This document shows positions 1-13,700 of a DNA stretch of 64,000 nucleotides, one piece after another. Position 1 is the first letter of the stretch. Every line of letters begins with the position of its first letter. Location of the stretch: assembly GCA_012845835.1 (NCBI GenBank), contig JABAKD010000027.1:15472073-15536072 (forward strand), read 5' to 3'. The position numbers were made by a program, and so were the translations under genes. The notes under the pieces are model-generated. The model saw only the letters and a program-made list of their open reading frames with translations, had not been told where the DNA came from and did no database searches. The DNA comes from Undaria pinnatifida (taxonomy: Eukaryota > Sar > Phaeophyceae > Laminariales > Alariaceae).

Positions 1-61
1 TGAAAAGTCGACCCCTTTAGAACCGCTTCCCCACGTTTTGTGGCGACAAACTACGGTAGTC

Positions 62-215
62 CTTTACAGTGCCGGTTGCCCGCTATAGCGCCTGTGAAAA
101 CGCTTGGCACAGAATGGAACAGCAGCCAGTAGGCAGCTTGCAGCGTAGTGCCGGTTTCCGCTATAGTGCCCGTATTTCCGGCGGGTACATACCGGCGCTG
201 TAGGAGGGACCACCA
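62..215 (+). repeat. Dispersed repeat family W, copy 1
   Basis: The stretch shares the ordered blocks ggttgcccgctat, gcctgtgaaa, tggcacaga, tttccgc and ggtatttccg-like segments with copies at about 1063-1215 (same strand) and 51285-51445 (opposite strand). Spacing is similar, so these are copies of one element. No terminal repeats were found, and the class is unknown. Confidence 0.6.
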
Positions 216-1062
216 CTGTACTTGGAAATAGTGTGGATGATTTTTGCAGCGGTAACAGGGTTAAGCAGGGGGGGGGGGAAACACGGGTAGGGGGGGGGGG
301 GGCTTTTGGTACACCCTGATTGGCTATGGGCGCAGTCGTTGTTGGAGTCTATCGATGAGGTACATAATACGTTGTCGGTTTTATGCTGTTTTGAAATACT
401 TGTGTTCTGTTTTTGTTTTTTACTCTTATGAATAGTGGTGGATGCCCCCCCCCCCACCGCCGAAAAACGATCCGTGAAGAAAATATGCCCGTGCGTATCC
501 CACCCAGTTAGAATAGCAGCCAGTTGTGGACTCCAGCCAGGGTATATGCAATAGGGGATTGAGGGATCGAGGAATCCCTGGTCTCGTGATTGGTGATGAT
601 CGAGGCACCGCCACCGTGAGTGTTTTTTTGCCTTACTATTTTTTTTGTTGTCGGCGAGGGGCGGGTTAGCGTCATGCTTGACTGACTGACCAGTGCCCGG
701 AGTTATCCCGGGAACTGTACATGTCAGGTTTCTCTCGAGTAGCGGGTAGATGTCGGGACTGCACAGCCGGCGTGTGCTGGGGTTTTTTTTTCGGCGTGTG
801 GAGTTCAAATACCTTCCCTATTAATAGCGGTTTTATGTAGAAAAGCGCGTGCTACGTGCACTGAGCGCGGCTGGCGCTTCTATTTGTTGAAATGGTAATT
901 GCGCGGCGGTGTCCCGCGGTATTTTCAACAGTAATTATATCGTTATGCGGAGTACACGTTTCTTGCGTAGGTATCATTCATCGTCTCCTTTAAGAAACGA
1001 GGCGAGATGTCAGTGTCTGCCCTTGTTTTGGCGGCTATTGACAGCCTGCTTCACGTCCTAGA

Positions 1063-1215
1063 GTACAATAAGGTTGCCCGCTAGTGCCTGTGAAATCGTG
1101 TGGCACAGATGGGAACAACCAGCACTAATGGTGACGGTATGCGGAGTAGCGCCTGTTTCCGCCATGGTGCCGGTATTTCCGACTATTAATAGCAGGTACC
1201 GACAATATAGAGGGA
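1063..1215 (+). repeat. Dispersed repeat family W, copy 2
   Basis: This is the second + copy of the repeat at 62-215. It includes aaggttgcccgctagtgcc, a block around tggcacagatgggaac, a gcggagtagcgcctgtttcc block, and an end near attaatagcaggtaccg. A 90-codon ORF lies across it, but related peptides in the other copies are broken, so coding is not supported. Confidence 0.6.
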
Positions 1216-2759
1216 CGCTTACTGTACGGAGAGTTTCGGGTGTGTGTTTAGTTAGGTGTGAAGTACATACTCTAGGAGCACTCAGGTACATATCCGAGTA
1301 TAACCTGAATAGCCAGGTTTGGCACTATAACCTGAGTACAACCTGAGTAGCCGGGTTTGCTTCTCAGGTACCCCGGAGTTTATTATACCTGACTGAGCAC
1401 GCCCTTGGAGAGGTTATATGTGGTAGGGTCAGGGTCAGGCGGAGGGAGGTAGCACAAAAGGAGAGGTGTGTTTTAAGGCTTACATGTGCCAACATGCGGG
1501 AGACCATTGCATGGCGCATGCCGAGGCAACTCATTTTCGTGGTAACCGGTGCGTGTAGTGCGGATGAAGGTATTCGGGTTCGAATGGTAACATTTTGGTG
1601 TTGTCAGTGGTTGGGCCTCTTTACGTTGTGTATTTATGGACATGTGAAACGTAAATGAAAAAAAAATGGATGATGCATCGCGCTTTTCTTTTGTAGGTAC
1701 TTGAAAATCGCAGTGGTGACCCACTAGTGCTTGGTCTCGTACCACGTAATCTCGCCAACTGTTGTATGTAGTTAACATCGGGGCATTCACATATGCGAAG
1801 CTGTGCGCGGCTTTTCTGTCGCGTGCGTCCTCACTGGACTCTACATCAATACGTGCACGTTTCTGATTCGAATCCCCTGGTTTTGTCCACGATTTTGGCG
1901 TGCAAATATGATGAGTACCGACCCTAAAGACGTCGAACTCGCAGCTGACGCCGTTGCAATATCTTTATCAAATATAGTTTTGATACCATCCCCTCCCTAA
2001 CCTATAACGGCAGCGAGTTGGACCTTTGTCATCCCTTCTCCTCTGTGGGTTTAGCCATCACCTTGCTGCCTTGAGAGTTCGTACGTAGAACCTGGCGAGA
2101 CCCAGCAATACCTTTAATTCCTCCGAGATTGCCACCCAGCTCAGCGATGGATTGCCCAAACTTTCAGGATGCTGGCAGCGTGGTTGAGCGGTTGAGTCTC
2201 GTGAGCACAAAGGACGACACGTTTCTACGATCGAGCAGTTGTTTATGCACGTGTGTACAGTTGTTTGCCTTCTGACGTTTTTTGCATTCTTTCTTTTTTC
2301 ACATGAGAAGTGTTTGGCACAACACTAGGTAGTCGGTCGGGAAAAAGGCGACTTGCTCGACACCTAGGCCCCGGTGTTACAGTTCAGCGGTGAAACCGCT
2401 CTGAAAGACACGTCCATCCCACCCTCCCAGAGTTTCTTCCTCCGCATACTGCGCGCCTAGTGCGTCGTGGCTGTAAGTCTACGGCACGCTATATTTTTCC
2501 GTGCTCCCACGTCCCCTCAGCAACACCCTCCCAAGCCTGGTACCCTCCAGAGCTTCGGAGATTATCGCCTCGGTCTTCGGAGCTTCCACCCTTACCAGCC
2601 AGAACCGCTGTTTAGAAATGGTTTGAGCCGACGTCGCCGATTGCTTTTCCCGTTGTAGATCCTGAAGACTCACCTATTATATTTCCAGGTTTAATCCGGC
2701 TCCTCAATGGAACTATCTCGGACACCCGGTTCAAACTGAAGCTGTCGCCAAATCCTTCC

Positions 2760-5700
2760 CCTGCTTAGTTCTTGACGATGCCGCTCCTCCCAATCACCGT
2801 CTGGATACCTCGCTCGCCAGTACGGGTCTTCTGAAGTCGTACACCTCTCCCACGAATACGTTTCTGGATGTCGGCAACTCCCTCCGGATGATTGTTCCTA
2901 ACGGGTGTGCGTTTAAGCGCCTCTTCTCTGGAAGCCGCTTCCATCTTACCTTGTGGGCATTCCTGGTAATCGAGTTCGGTGGTCTGCTCCATGCTGCCGC
3001 TCCCACAAGGCGTCAAACATGTCCAGCTGTAGCGGCTGCAGTGGTGTAAAGCTTTCTTGTGCTTCTCCCTCGTTCGGTCACTTAGATTCGACCGCTTCTT
3101 GGTGCCTGCCCTTACATTCCTAGATTCACGTGTACTTTTTTCTTGATCCACGAGGCGGTCGACTAGCATATACAACGGTGCTGCCGTAATGGAAGCCTCT
3201 GCAAGTCCAATGTCCGGCACCAAGGTGCGAACTCGTCTTGTATGCATGGCGAAGTCCCATCGGGTGCTCGTGAAAGGGTTTGATGTCCACCGCAGACACT
3301 AGTTTTTTCCTGATACTGCGGCCGTTTAGGTGCACCGCGTAGCTGAGGACTGGGTGTATCAAACGGACTACCCGGCATAGTCCCGTTCAGTGCTCGTTTA
3401 CTGATTTCAAGTGAGCCCTTTCCCAGAAATTCAAACCCACCCCGAGGAAGGTGTTCACCCCACCTCTCCTGTTCAGCGGCAGAATGACCAGTGCTCACCT
3501 ACTCTGTCTAGATTTTACCATCAAACATATAGGTAAGACACCTCCGAGAGCCGCTTTCTTTCAGCGTCCCGTTCAGCAGCGGCTATAGCACGCACTCACC
3601 TTCACGCCTGGACTCAATACTGCTGATATATATTCCAAACAAAAACAAAAACAGAGGAACGTTCACCCCCGCCCCCCATATATTCAACGATAGCCGCACA
3701 TTTGCTTACCTTCAATGTGTAGATGCTATCAATGAACCTATGTAAACGCCCACGGGGGCCTCTTATCTCAGCTTCTCGTGCTCAACAGCGAATAGCACGC
3801 GTGCTTACCTTCACGGTCCAACAAAATACTCTATAGACACATTCATCTACGTCTTCTACGCATCAGGTCAGGTTGCTTTCGACGACTCTATATATATTCA
3901 CACACCCATCGACGACGGGTTTAATCGAGTCCAACTGCGTGGAAGCATCTCGATCTAACAATAGATCGAAATGTGTTGGAAACGAGGGTAGGCTAGGGTC
4001 TGGTGGGACACGTTGAATTCAGCATGCAGGAGTTCATATCGGTCCTCCTGTGCCAAGACTTACAGAGTTCGGACAATAACTCCTGGAACCACCGCCGCCA
4101 CTATTTCGATCGCTCCCTGGGCACAAGGGTGATTGGTGGGGCCGTAGTCTATCGAACCGTTCAGCCACTGGCATAAAATACTTCACCACCTTCACGTTGA
4201 ACCCCCCCATCATCGCTTCGGGTTGATAGTGGCACCCTGAAGGTCAACAGGAGTCAGGAGGCCAGCCGCTTGCGACTCACCCCGACGGCATCCTCCGACG
4301 GCAATGGGTACGCAAACCGGAACTTGCTGACTCTATCCACAACAACCAACAGATACCTGTTTCCGTCTTCCGACTCTTGTTTGACGTCTTGGATGTCCAT
4401 CTCGAGAACTTCCCAAGATCGCAGAAAACTGGCGGGCATCATGGCTACTCGCTGTTCGCTCGTTTTCTTCTCCTGCAGCCACACCAGAACACACACTCGC
4501 GTACATCTTCGACCAACATCCGTCAGTTGTACTTGCCCTGGACGAGAAAAGCTGTGCGTGCCACCCCTGGGTGGTCAAACGCGTTGTGAACCAGCGACCA
4601 GCGCCAAGACCCCAGGTGCCATCACCCTTGGTATTGCGAACTTAGTTTCCTCGCAATTAGGGGCAGAATACCTTCGTCGCCCAACAGACCCCTCCTCCCG
4701 CCTCAGCGTTGTCTGTCGCGTCCTGCGGGGCGATCGTTACTCCCGCCACAGCTACTATGCTCTCCACTGTAGGGCTGTCCACCTGATTTACACCAAGCCC
4801 CGTGAGAGGGAACGCCGTCCAATCAATGCTTGTCCCTCTGGTCCTCGATACGAACGACGACTCGATGTATCGTCCGGGGAAGAGGGGTTCTACGGTAGCT
4901 CCCCCAACTTTTCTTTAACGAAATCGCCGGTATTGAAACCAGCTCCCGGTCGAATCTCCTGAAATACGGTACTCCTTGTCACCCTCCCCGACGTGTAATG
5001 GAGTGCTCTCCGTCGAAGGATAGTTTGTAAATTCGACGTGAAACCATGTCGTCATGGTTGAGGGGAAACCACGTGATATCAGATGATGTCGCACTCGCGT
5101 CAAGGCCATCATAGATGGGCGATAATGTAAGTGACGATGATGGGACTAGCAGGACGCCACTCATCTCACTACCCTGTGTTACCCTGCACCACCATGCCTT
5201 ACCCTACCTGGCCCTGTTATGTCTGTCTTTTAGTATTTTATGTAGGGAAATAATGCGTAAGCTTGAGCCTAGCCAGCGAGCCATGAGGAGAGACCAGCCA
5301 AAGACACCGGAACCCATGAGAGGCACGCTTCCCAACACCGACCAACCACGCATCCCCCACTTGGATTACGGTCACAATTGGCGTCGTCGGCCGATATTCC
5401 TTTGCAAGTCAGAAAATAATGAAGGCATAGCTTCCGTAGCATCCTTCCTCCTACCGAGCAGCCATGAAACGTTCGTTAAAGAAAATCGCTGGTTCAGGGT
5501 GGGGGCTATCGTAGAATCAGTCAAAATCTTCAGTAATGCTGCCACGTTAATAGGTCAGGTCAAGATGTCCCGCTACTTGTCCATCTGTCCACTTGTTGGG
5601 TATAGATGATAATGGTATCCAAACAGTTTTAAACTTCCTTCTCTTTCAGCGAAACCAAGGGCTCCACCAACAAAAACTGCGAAGCCTGGTGGTAAACTCT

Positions 5701-6620
5701 TCATTACTGGGTCCCCATAGTGTACCGTGGGCATCCCGAAATGAATTTTTGTGATTATCCCCTTCGGCTATCTTGAAATGTTTCTGGAGATTATCACCGT
5801 TGTTTAGCCGCATACGGTGTACAGTCCTCTGGTCAGGAGAAATCGAGGCTTTGTCCCGTGACATCGCGTTGGGGTTGGCGGGAAACAGTCCGCGGTCATG
5901 GTACTCACGCAGCAATTCCAACGAATCCGATTTGCACCCATGACTTAGCTGCCCTATATTTTCCGCTAATATTTAAACTGCAATTTCGTCGAGATCACCT
6001 GCTGGCCTCTCCACACCTCTTTTTTCCTCTCTCGATAGCTGAAACTAGCTCCTTTCCCGTCGATCGGTTCAGTATTAGGCGCATCCTCTCTGTATAACTG
6101 GAGTTGGTTGCGAAGGCATTTGATCCACAACACCTTGCTCTGTGGTCATCAATGTTTCGTTCGAATGCGACCTTGCATTGTAGAGGGTTGCCCGGGTACC
6201 ACCATTGTACTCTCCTGGCTACCCCACTCTCCTGGCTATCCCTCAGCTCCCAGCCCCATGTCATATATATGTTGCGTCAGTATGACCAGTACCAGCTGTC
6301 GATCCTGGGGTTGAGGGCTAATAACTAAGGCTTCCGTTTGTACCTACTATGCTCCCACAGCAGTATAACAAGCCGGTCTTCTGGTATGAACACCTTCGAT
6401 CCTACGATGTTCATGGGGATAAATCCAATCTGGATTGGATTAGCGGCCCTTTGGAGCTGATTTTTATCTTCCCCCCTCTTTCTTGCGCTTCGCTCAACTG
6501 AGCGAAAACTGTTTTTGTGGGGTGTCAAATAGTGCCTTTGACCCATGCCTGTCGTGTCCTCCCTCCATTTCCATTCCTGACAGGAGATGACATACGAGCT
6601 CCTTCTTAGGCTCCTCAATT
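2760..6620 (-). mobile_element. Decayed Ty3/gypsy-like LTR retrotransposon
   Basis: The minus strand carries fragments of a retroelement polyprotein in shifting frames. The clear part is an integrase (3880-4590). Short minus-strand ORFs upstream (5646-5921, 5995-6264, 6325-6618) could be remains of gag/protease/RT, and those downstream (2765-3500) of the integrase C-terminus, but I see no diagnostic motifs in them. No LTR pair or primer-binding site was found, so the limits are approximate. Frameshifts and stops throughout show it is dead. Confidence 0.6.
3880..4590 (-). pseudogene. Ty3/gypsy integrase remnant
   Basis: Read on the minus strand, a HHCC-like zinc-binding region comes first, in its own frame (HPGVARTAFLV, then EDVRECV). 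A catalytic-core segment follows with WEVLEMDIQDV, carrying the first Asp, and RYLLVVVDRVSKFRFAYPLP. After two more frame changes come NHPCAQGAIE and ELLSELCKSW, matching the region after the core in gypsy integrases (usually HxxGQGxxE and LxxLxxxWP). At least three frameshifts and several stops break it, so no functional enzyme is made. The order on the minus strand fits a pol end. Confidence 0.75.
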
Positions 6621-6699
6621 ATTATCAACGGCAATAATGTGCTGCATTTCCACCGCATTTCCACCACTTTATTTATCAAAGTGAAATAGGATACTCACT

Positions 6700-7266
6700 C
6701 GTATTAGGATTTTTTTGGTATCTTATCTGTCGCCACATCAACTGTCACAGCGGCGTATCCAAGTGAAACAAAGAACGTCGCCAGGCCATCACGTTTTATC
6801 CAACACACAGCAGGTTCATCTGCCGCAGACCAGTGGTACGAACTCGTCCGTGATATAGCAGCAGAAAAGACCCCTGTCTCCTTGCCTACTACTGCCGTAG
6901 TACAGAAGCTACGACTGGCGTGCCCCTGTCTCCATCACTCGCTTCCTTCTTGCTTTTTCGGCACTTTCGTTTAGAATACGAGCAGTTAATGGATGCCGTA
7001 AGCCGTCGGTAATTGTCGGTGCCCCGGTATCATAGGAGCAGCAATCACCTCTCCCTCCGGCCATTTGCTGGTCCGTGATAGCCGCAGCAGTGGCCTTTGC
7101 TTTGCCTTCTTGGCGCCTCGCCCTCCCTTGGCAAAGATATCAACGGGTACTTTGCGGAAAAAGCATCTGTGCGAGTATCCTTCATTATCTTCAAAAAACC
7201 CTTGGTTGTCCTGACCGCCCTGCTGCAACTGCGACTCGCTACATACGTAAGTCCACCACCACCCTC
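6700..7266. other. Upstream region of the PPR gene
   Basis: No TATA-like or other clear core promoter is visible. The frame of PPR exon 1 stays open upstream to a GTG at 7075 without an ATG. A possible donor (gtaagt) lies at about 7246, and an ATG followed three codons later by gtaagc sits near 6990. An additional 5' exon carrying the start or a targeting peptide is therefore possible. Confidence 0.4.
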
Positions 7267-7770
7267 ATGAAGGATGCCGCAGCCTTTGCATTCATCCCAC
7301 CACCATCATCGGTGGCCATGTCGCCACGTTGGACCCGCCGCGCGCCACCCTTCGACCCGTCCCTCGCGATACCCGCGCTCGTAAAGGCTAGAACAGTCAT
7401 CATGATGGGATGCAGTAACAGCATCAGCAGCAACAGCAGCAGCAGCAGCAGCGGCGGCGGCAGCAGCAGTCGCACCAAGCACCGGCAACGCCGGCGCTCC
7501 CTGAGCGCTGCCGTTGCCGGGCAGGGCCCAAAGTCCACCCCGCCGCCACCACCATTGGGGTACCAGCCGAACGACCCTCGGTTCCTGGAGGGAGAGATGC
7601 GGTTTCGGCGACTGCTTGGGACGGACAGGTGGCAGGACGTTCCTGCTGTGTTTGAGGGACTCAGGCGCGATCACTGCGCTTTGAACTTGAGGACGTATCG
7701 GGCAAGCATGTCGGTGCTGGCGGAATGCGGGAGGGGGAAGGAGGCGATGGTGTATTTACAGGAGATGAAG
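7267..7770 (+). CDS. PPR gene exon 1
   Basis: The first in-frame ATG is 7267; later ATGs at 7318 and 7402 are alternatives. The exon encodes an Ala/Pro/Arg-rich N-terminus, a polyserine run from an AGC repeat (about 7414-7470), a proline stretch, and the first PPR units ([18 protein letters not shown]). It ends ATGAAG before gtgggt, phase 0. The basic, Ser-rich N-terminus would suit organelle import, but no signal-peptide core is evident. Confidence 0.8.
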
Positions 7771-10700
7771 GTGGGTGTGCGGAGGAAGGGGTAAGGAGCG
7801 CTGTGTGCTGTGTACGGAGTGGGGGATACGGAATGATATGCTGCCTTCTGTGTGTGCGGGCTGTTTGTTGTCGTTTGGTGTCATGTTTGTTTGACTACTA
7901 GACTATAGACTATGTCATCTCGCATGTGCAGACTAGCATACCAGGTACACAGCAGCAGTAGCTGCTCGTGCGTCGTGTTGCAACAGTCAGCAGTCATACT
8001 GTTTCAATGCGCAAAAAGCTGACAAGTGGGAACGCTGAACCCTATGCGCGATAAAATCGAAGACACGTACCGGGGCGGAGAAGGGAAGACACCTGTGACC
8101 ACGGCTTGTCCAGAAGGTCTCTGAAACCTCTGTTGAGCTGGAGACTGGCGAGTAAAAGTGATGAAAAAATAAAAAGAGTGCAACTTGACTCATGCCCGTA
8201 CGTAGGCGTTTTCTTGTGCTGCTCTACTGGTACTGGTACCTGATACCTCGTAAGCAACTACTTCGAAACAGTTGCTAAGAAATGCCAGATACCTCAGCGG
8301 TGCGATCGAGGATTCCATCGAATCTCATGTTAGCTGCGTTGGATACATCGATCGCGCATGTATCAGACGTACTGGGAAGAATTCATGAAGGATAATAGGT
8401 CGGCGGCTCTCCTGCTGGGTGTTGTCATTAGTACCCAAAAGGTGACCGTTTTTATGTGCATACGATGCATCTAGACCGCTACCGGGTACCTGGTATACCA
8501 GGCATCGCAGTAGTACGGACCCGCCAACAATGAACGCCTACTCTGAGGCTGAAACTTTATTTTGACACCAACCTTGAGCAATAGCAAGAGGCTATTCCGT
8601 ATTCTTGTCGTACGTTCGTACAGCAGTTTTGATATTCGCCTAACGACGAGAACTTAAGAGCCTATACGTCGTGCGTAGCTGATTGTCACTGCGACGTGCT
8701 GTTATCGCAACCCTCTTACCACTGCAGCAAGAGTTTAACAGTACGATACCAACTCCAAGTAGTTTGTCCCCGAGGGCACAGTTCTAAAGCGCACTGCTTC
8801 CAAGTAGTTGTGGGTCCCTCCTGGTAAAGCTAAAGCCGCACGAGGTTCCAAGCGAAACAGCGATGCCGCCGCTGCACCTTGACGGAGGTTGTCAGACGTC
8901 GAGCCTCACCATGACCTTGTAAAAATAGTGTTGCTTCCGCTAGGTACTTGCGCAGCAAGACGTTTGTATTTATGCGGTCAACTTGTGTGCGTTGGTGCTC
9001 AACGGACGCACGGACGCTTCAGGCAACTCAAAGGCGATCCCTGTGTTTTGGCGGCGTCAAAATTGGAAGCTCGCACATACAGCAACATCGTCAACAGCCA
9101 CAACAAACACAACCGCCATGGCCACAATAACAGCAACACAAACGGCAACACCACCAACAACAACAGTACCAATACCAACAACCACAGCCACAATCACAGC
9201 CACAACCGCAACAACACAACCAATACCAGCACCAGCACCGACACCGACACCGACGCTGAAGCTAACACTAACGCTAAACTATCACTCGTAGCACTAGGCC
9301 TAACCCCATCAACCACAACAATACCAACACCAACAACCGCGTGGTTTTGGCTTCCTCGCCATGGTGTCTCAACAGGAAGCGGGAGTAATCGCGGACAACG
9401 CCACCCTGGGTTACGTAGCGACAGCTTGCGCTAGAGGAGGGGACTTGGACAGCGCGCTAACCATCCTCAGGCGTATGACCGAGAAGGGTATGAGCGCGCC
9501 TAGGACGTACAACTTGGTGCTGCTGGCGATAGCCAACGGGAAGACAGGAGCGCAGCCTCCACCGGCCGAGAGGTGTGGTGGGTTCGTGGTGGGACGATGG
9601 TGCTACTGCTGTAGTGGGACGTGCTACTGCTGTAGTGCTACGTGGTCTTGCTGTGTGTTACTGCTGTGCCGGTACGGTGGGGTTACTTTGGTGTTGCTGT
9701 GGTGTTACTCGATGTGTGTCAGGTATGTTGCAGTGTTGCTGCTGCGGTGCTACTGTGCTGTTTCTGTGATGTTATTTGTGGTTTTGCTGTGGTGTTATGT
9801 GTTATTGTAGTGTTAGCAGGCGTTTCTGGTGTGCTGCTGCTGTGGCTTTCCGGCGATGTGGCTGTTGTGGTGTTCATTGTTTGTGGTGTGTGTTTGTGTG
9901 GCGATATTGTGGCGTTGCTGTGGTGTTACGTTTGTGTTTTTGTGGCACTTCGGGGTTGTTGGACGCATGCTACTAAGAGCACTAAGAGTACTAAGAGCTA
10001 ATCCTATAGCAGTGAATCTGAGTATCCTCGTTTGATAAACTACCCTGCAACCTCACCCAATAACTGACTTGCTTGAAAAAACAAAAAATGCAGGACGATG
10101 AACAATCCCATGGTAGAACTTATACAATGGTACAGTGGTGTGCCCATTTTAATACCATTCGATTTAATACCAGGTAAATCAGCTTGTCTCGAAGAAGAAA
10201 TTACCTGGAATTACTGTGGGTTGATTTCTGCAGTAGTAAATATAAGACCACAGTGGAGATAGTACCACCTAAAATTGGCTTGTCACGGGGTGGTCTTACA
10301 CTGGGTGCACCGCTGTACTACAGTATGTTATTCACGATATATTGATTGGGTTCCTCAGTAAAGAAGCCCGAGCCAGTCAGAATGTGTTGGCCGAAAAGTG
10401 CCACAGTTAGTACTACTTCAACACTTCTATCGTTGGGCGCATCGCCAACCTCCTTACCCCCATCCCCACCCCCCCAACCGCGTGTCATAACGACGGCCTG
10501 TCTAGGCGCTGGAGACGCGGCGGAAATGCGAGGTATAGGCGAGGGCCCCTGTCGGCCAGGGAGTGTGATCGGGCAGTTGCCCTCGTCGATGAAATGCGAA
10601 CGGCCGGAGCGTCCCCGACGATTTTGACATACAACGTCCTCATCGCCGCGTTGGCGAGGTCCAGGTTCGTGTTAAGCTCTAAAGAATGCATTTGAGAAAT

Positions 10701-13700
10701 TGGGAGTTAAGACGTTTCGGCTCGACTTTTAAACATAATATGTACTCGTATGTCATGTTTGTGCTAAAAATGGTGCAGCAGGACACAACTTTCCGGCGTA
10801 AGAAAGTATGTTTCGTGTAGATATGTTTCTCCCCTTTCTTTTCGTTTCGTTTATTCTGTTTCGTTTTGCTTGTTTCGTTTTATTCCGCCTCATTCGGTTT
10901 TGTTTCGTTCCGTTTCGTTTTGTGCCGTTTCGTTTCGCTCCGTTCCGTTTCATGTGCTTCGTTTCATGTTTGTGTATATGGTTGTTTTACTTCCCCACCG
11001 CAGGAGGCCAGAGGAAGAGGTGCTCGGGCTGCTGGAGCTAATGCGCGGGGAGGGGCTCTTGCCGGACAGCTACACGTATGTGGGTGTGATCAAAGCGTTG
11101 GTAGGTAGGGACCGGTGCGAGCGAGGGAGGGAGCTGCTGGAGGACGCCAAGACCCACCTAGAAGGAGAGGCTTTGTCCGCTGTGTACGGCGCCGTTATCT
11201 CCGGCTGCAGCCCACTCGCCAGGTAGGGATAGGCCAGGGCTATGGTTTCCAGCAGTAGGAGAAAATCCTGTGTCAGGGTTAGGGTTATAGGGGTAAGGTT
11301 ACGAGAGCTAGGGTTAGGGATGGAGGTAGAGTTGGGGTTTCAAGAAGTAGGGTAACTTTTTACGGGGTCAGGGTGAGAGTCGGGTTACATTGTCATCGAA
11401 GTGCTGGTAGATAAGGACCGGTGCGAGCGAGGGAGAGAGTTGCTGGAGGACGCCAAGACGCACCTGAAAGGAGAAGATTGGTCCGCCGTGTACGGCGCCG
11501 TCATCTCCGCCTGTAGTCCGCTCGCCAGTTAGGGTTAGGCTTAGAGTTCAAACAAAAAGTAACCCTCCGTCGGATGAGTAGCTCAAGCCCACCACACTTC
11601 CACGTACACATGTGTCGTGTCAATTTAAGGCACTACCGTGGCAACGGCAGCGCAAGTTGCCTCGACCCCCGGCTGCCGTGAGCTGCGGACGCATGGCTAG
11701 GTCGACCCGCTCTGATCTCAGGCTCGATTGGTTTGCCAGTTGCTGCTGCTGCTGCTCTCGGTTTCGAGGTGGTGATGTACACACCTATCCCCTTGCTTTG
11801 CTTGCGCGAAACCGCCTTTGACTTACTCGGTTGCTTGCATGATACCTATGCCGACTTGCCGCCTTGCTGTTGACGTGACATGCCTTGCCTCTGTTGATGT
11901 GGCGTGCCTTGCCGCGCACTCCAACCCAAAGGTGGGAAGAGGCGACGGAGCTGTTCGAGGAGATGCGAGCAGCAGGCTTGCCAAGAGACGAGTATACCTA
12001 CTGCGCGGTCTTAAACGTGAGAGCCAGCCTGCGAGCCAACAGCAAGGATACTATCATAGGAAACGGGTATTTTGGAGCCGCGTCAGATATGTAGGCCTTA
12101 ATCGTTGAAGTACAGCGAAACAAGCCCAGCTCTAATTCCGAGTATTTTATCGCCGAAAAACATGGGTGCCAGTCTAAGAGGGTTTCACATAGTGTAGGGG
12201 GGCGGCGAGTCAAAAGGATCAACGACGGTTCACTATTAGTGGAATATTTCGTAAAGTTGGCTCGGATATGTCAGCTGTGAGTTTTAGATCAATTTAAGGG
12301 TCGATACTCATCTTTGCAAGCTGCGTGATACTCCGGTCGCGCGTTTGGTCAGCAGAACGCGCCAAGGCTTCATGTGGCCTACGTGGCCTTAGTATACTAG
12401 CAGGTATTTTAAGCGTTGAAGGGATGCCATAGTAAGAGAGCGGTGTCTTTGGGCGAGATAATACCTCTTGTGGCTTTAGTATTCTAGCTTTAGGGTAGGG
12501 GGGCGGTCCGTCAAGGGGTCGAACCGCGGCGTCACAGTATCGTTGACTGGCAGAGCCGTCTTTTTGGGCGGGTCAAGCTCTCTTTTGGCCTTGCTATACT
12601 AGTTTTTGTTCAGGGGGGCGGTGAGTCAAACAGTCAAACCGCGGTCTCCTAGCATCGATTTGGCAGCAAAGCGGTCTTTTTAGTGGCCACGAAAAGGCCT
12701 CTGTTGTGTTCAATATAATAGTTTTTAGGCAGTCAGTCAAGGGGAGCAAACGGCTGTCTTCCAGTAAGGTAAGAAACAAACGAAGCAAAGCATGGTCTTA
12801 TTCAAAATTCGTGCGGAAATTCCTCCCCTCTTGTTTGTTTTTCGTTTTGGCTTGGCGGGGAGCGTGGTGTGGGTTTTATCTTTTATGTCGCGTACCCTTG
12901 CTATTGCCTGTCATCAGCTCTGTCATACCGCGATTGGCCTTGACCTTTGCATTAACTCCGCGAAAAAATAAAAATGGTTGCGTCGTTCCCATCCCGACGC
13001 GCTCCGTCCCGGCATTGTAAAGATTCGAGGGTCTATGGTCTCAAGACTATAGCTATGCATGAAAGGAGTAGCTCCCCCCTCCCCCCTTACCCTACATCCC
13101 TCATTCCCCTAATGACCTCCTTTTCACCCAGATATAGCAACAAGGACATGACGAGTGTGGTATTACCAAGCGTTTTTTTTTCTCACGGTGTCAGCGCACC
13201 CTATAAGTAGTATCCTTCACCTCGCGTGTCGAGCGACTCGTTCCGTTGAAGTTTGGGTACTCCATCTATGATAGTCCTACCCCAGCGACCCGGGTTGCTT
13301 TATGGCCGACGCCGTCATCGTAACTTGTTTTTCTACGCTTTTCCCGTCCGAATTCCGAAGGAGGTTTCAAGGCTTTGCACAAACCACGAACAACTGAAGT
13401 AGACCGACTGCATCCTCCCGCCGCCTTGGCATTCCTCATCGCACGGTATGCAAAGAAAAGGGACTATAGAAAACGCCGTCAACCTTTAGGGCGAAATGAG
13501 GCAAAGCGGTGTGACACCACACCTTGACTGTAGCCCCCCCCCTCCAACCCCCCCCTTGCAAGGGGGACGATGGTAAGACGACGTTAACTTTCTGGGCGAA
13601 ACGAAGGAAGACAATATCGCACCAAACCGTAAACACCTTCAACAGATTTGAACGTACCCCCCCCCCCCCCCCCCCTCCTAACCCCCCCTCGCAAGGTATG

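Larger units (their letters stand above)
1..2460. other. Intergenic block, no gene recognised
   Basis: No open frame here has family motifs or convincing exon structure. The longest one, on the minus strand at 161-808, crosses C- and G-homopolymers and reads as low complexity. The block holds two direct copies of a dispersed repeat (about 62-215 and 1063-1215) and little else that I can name. Confidence 0.6.

Noticed and set aside
161..808. 215-codon minus ORF at the left edge
   Set aside because: It crosses long homopolymers and translates to low-complexity Pro/Ser/Asn sequence without family features.
7075..7266. Extension of exon 1 upstream to 7075
   Set aside because: The frame is open but begins with GTG and contains no ATG until 7267; it may be 5' UTR, or part of an exon joined to an unseen one.
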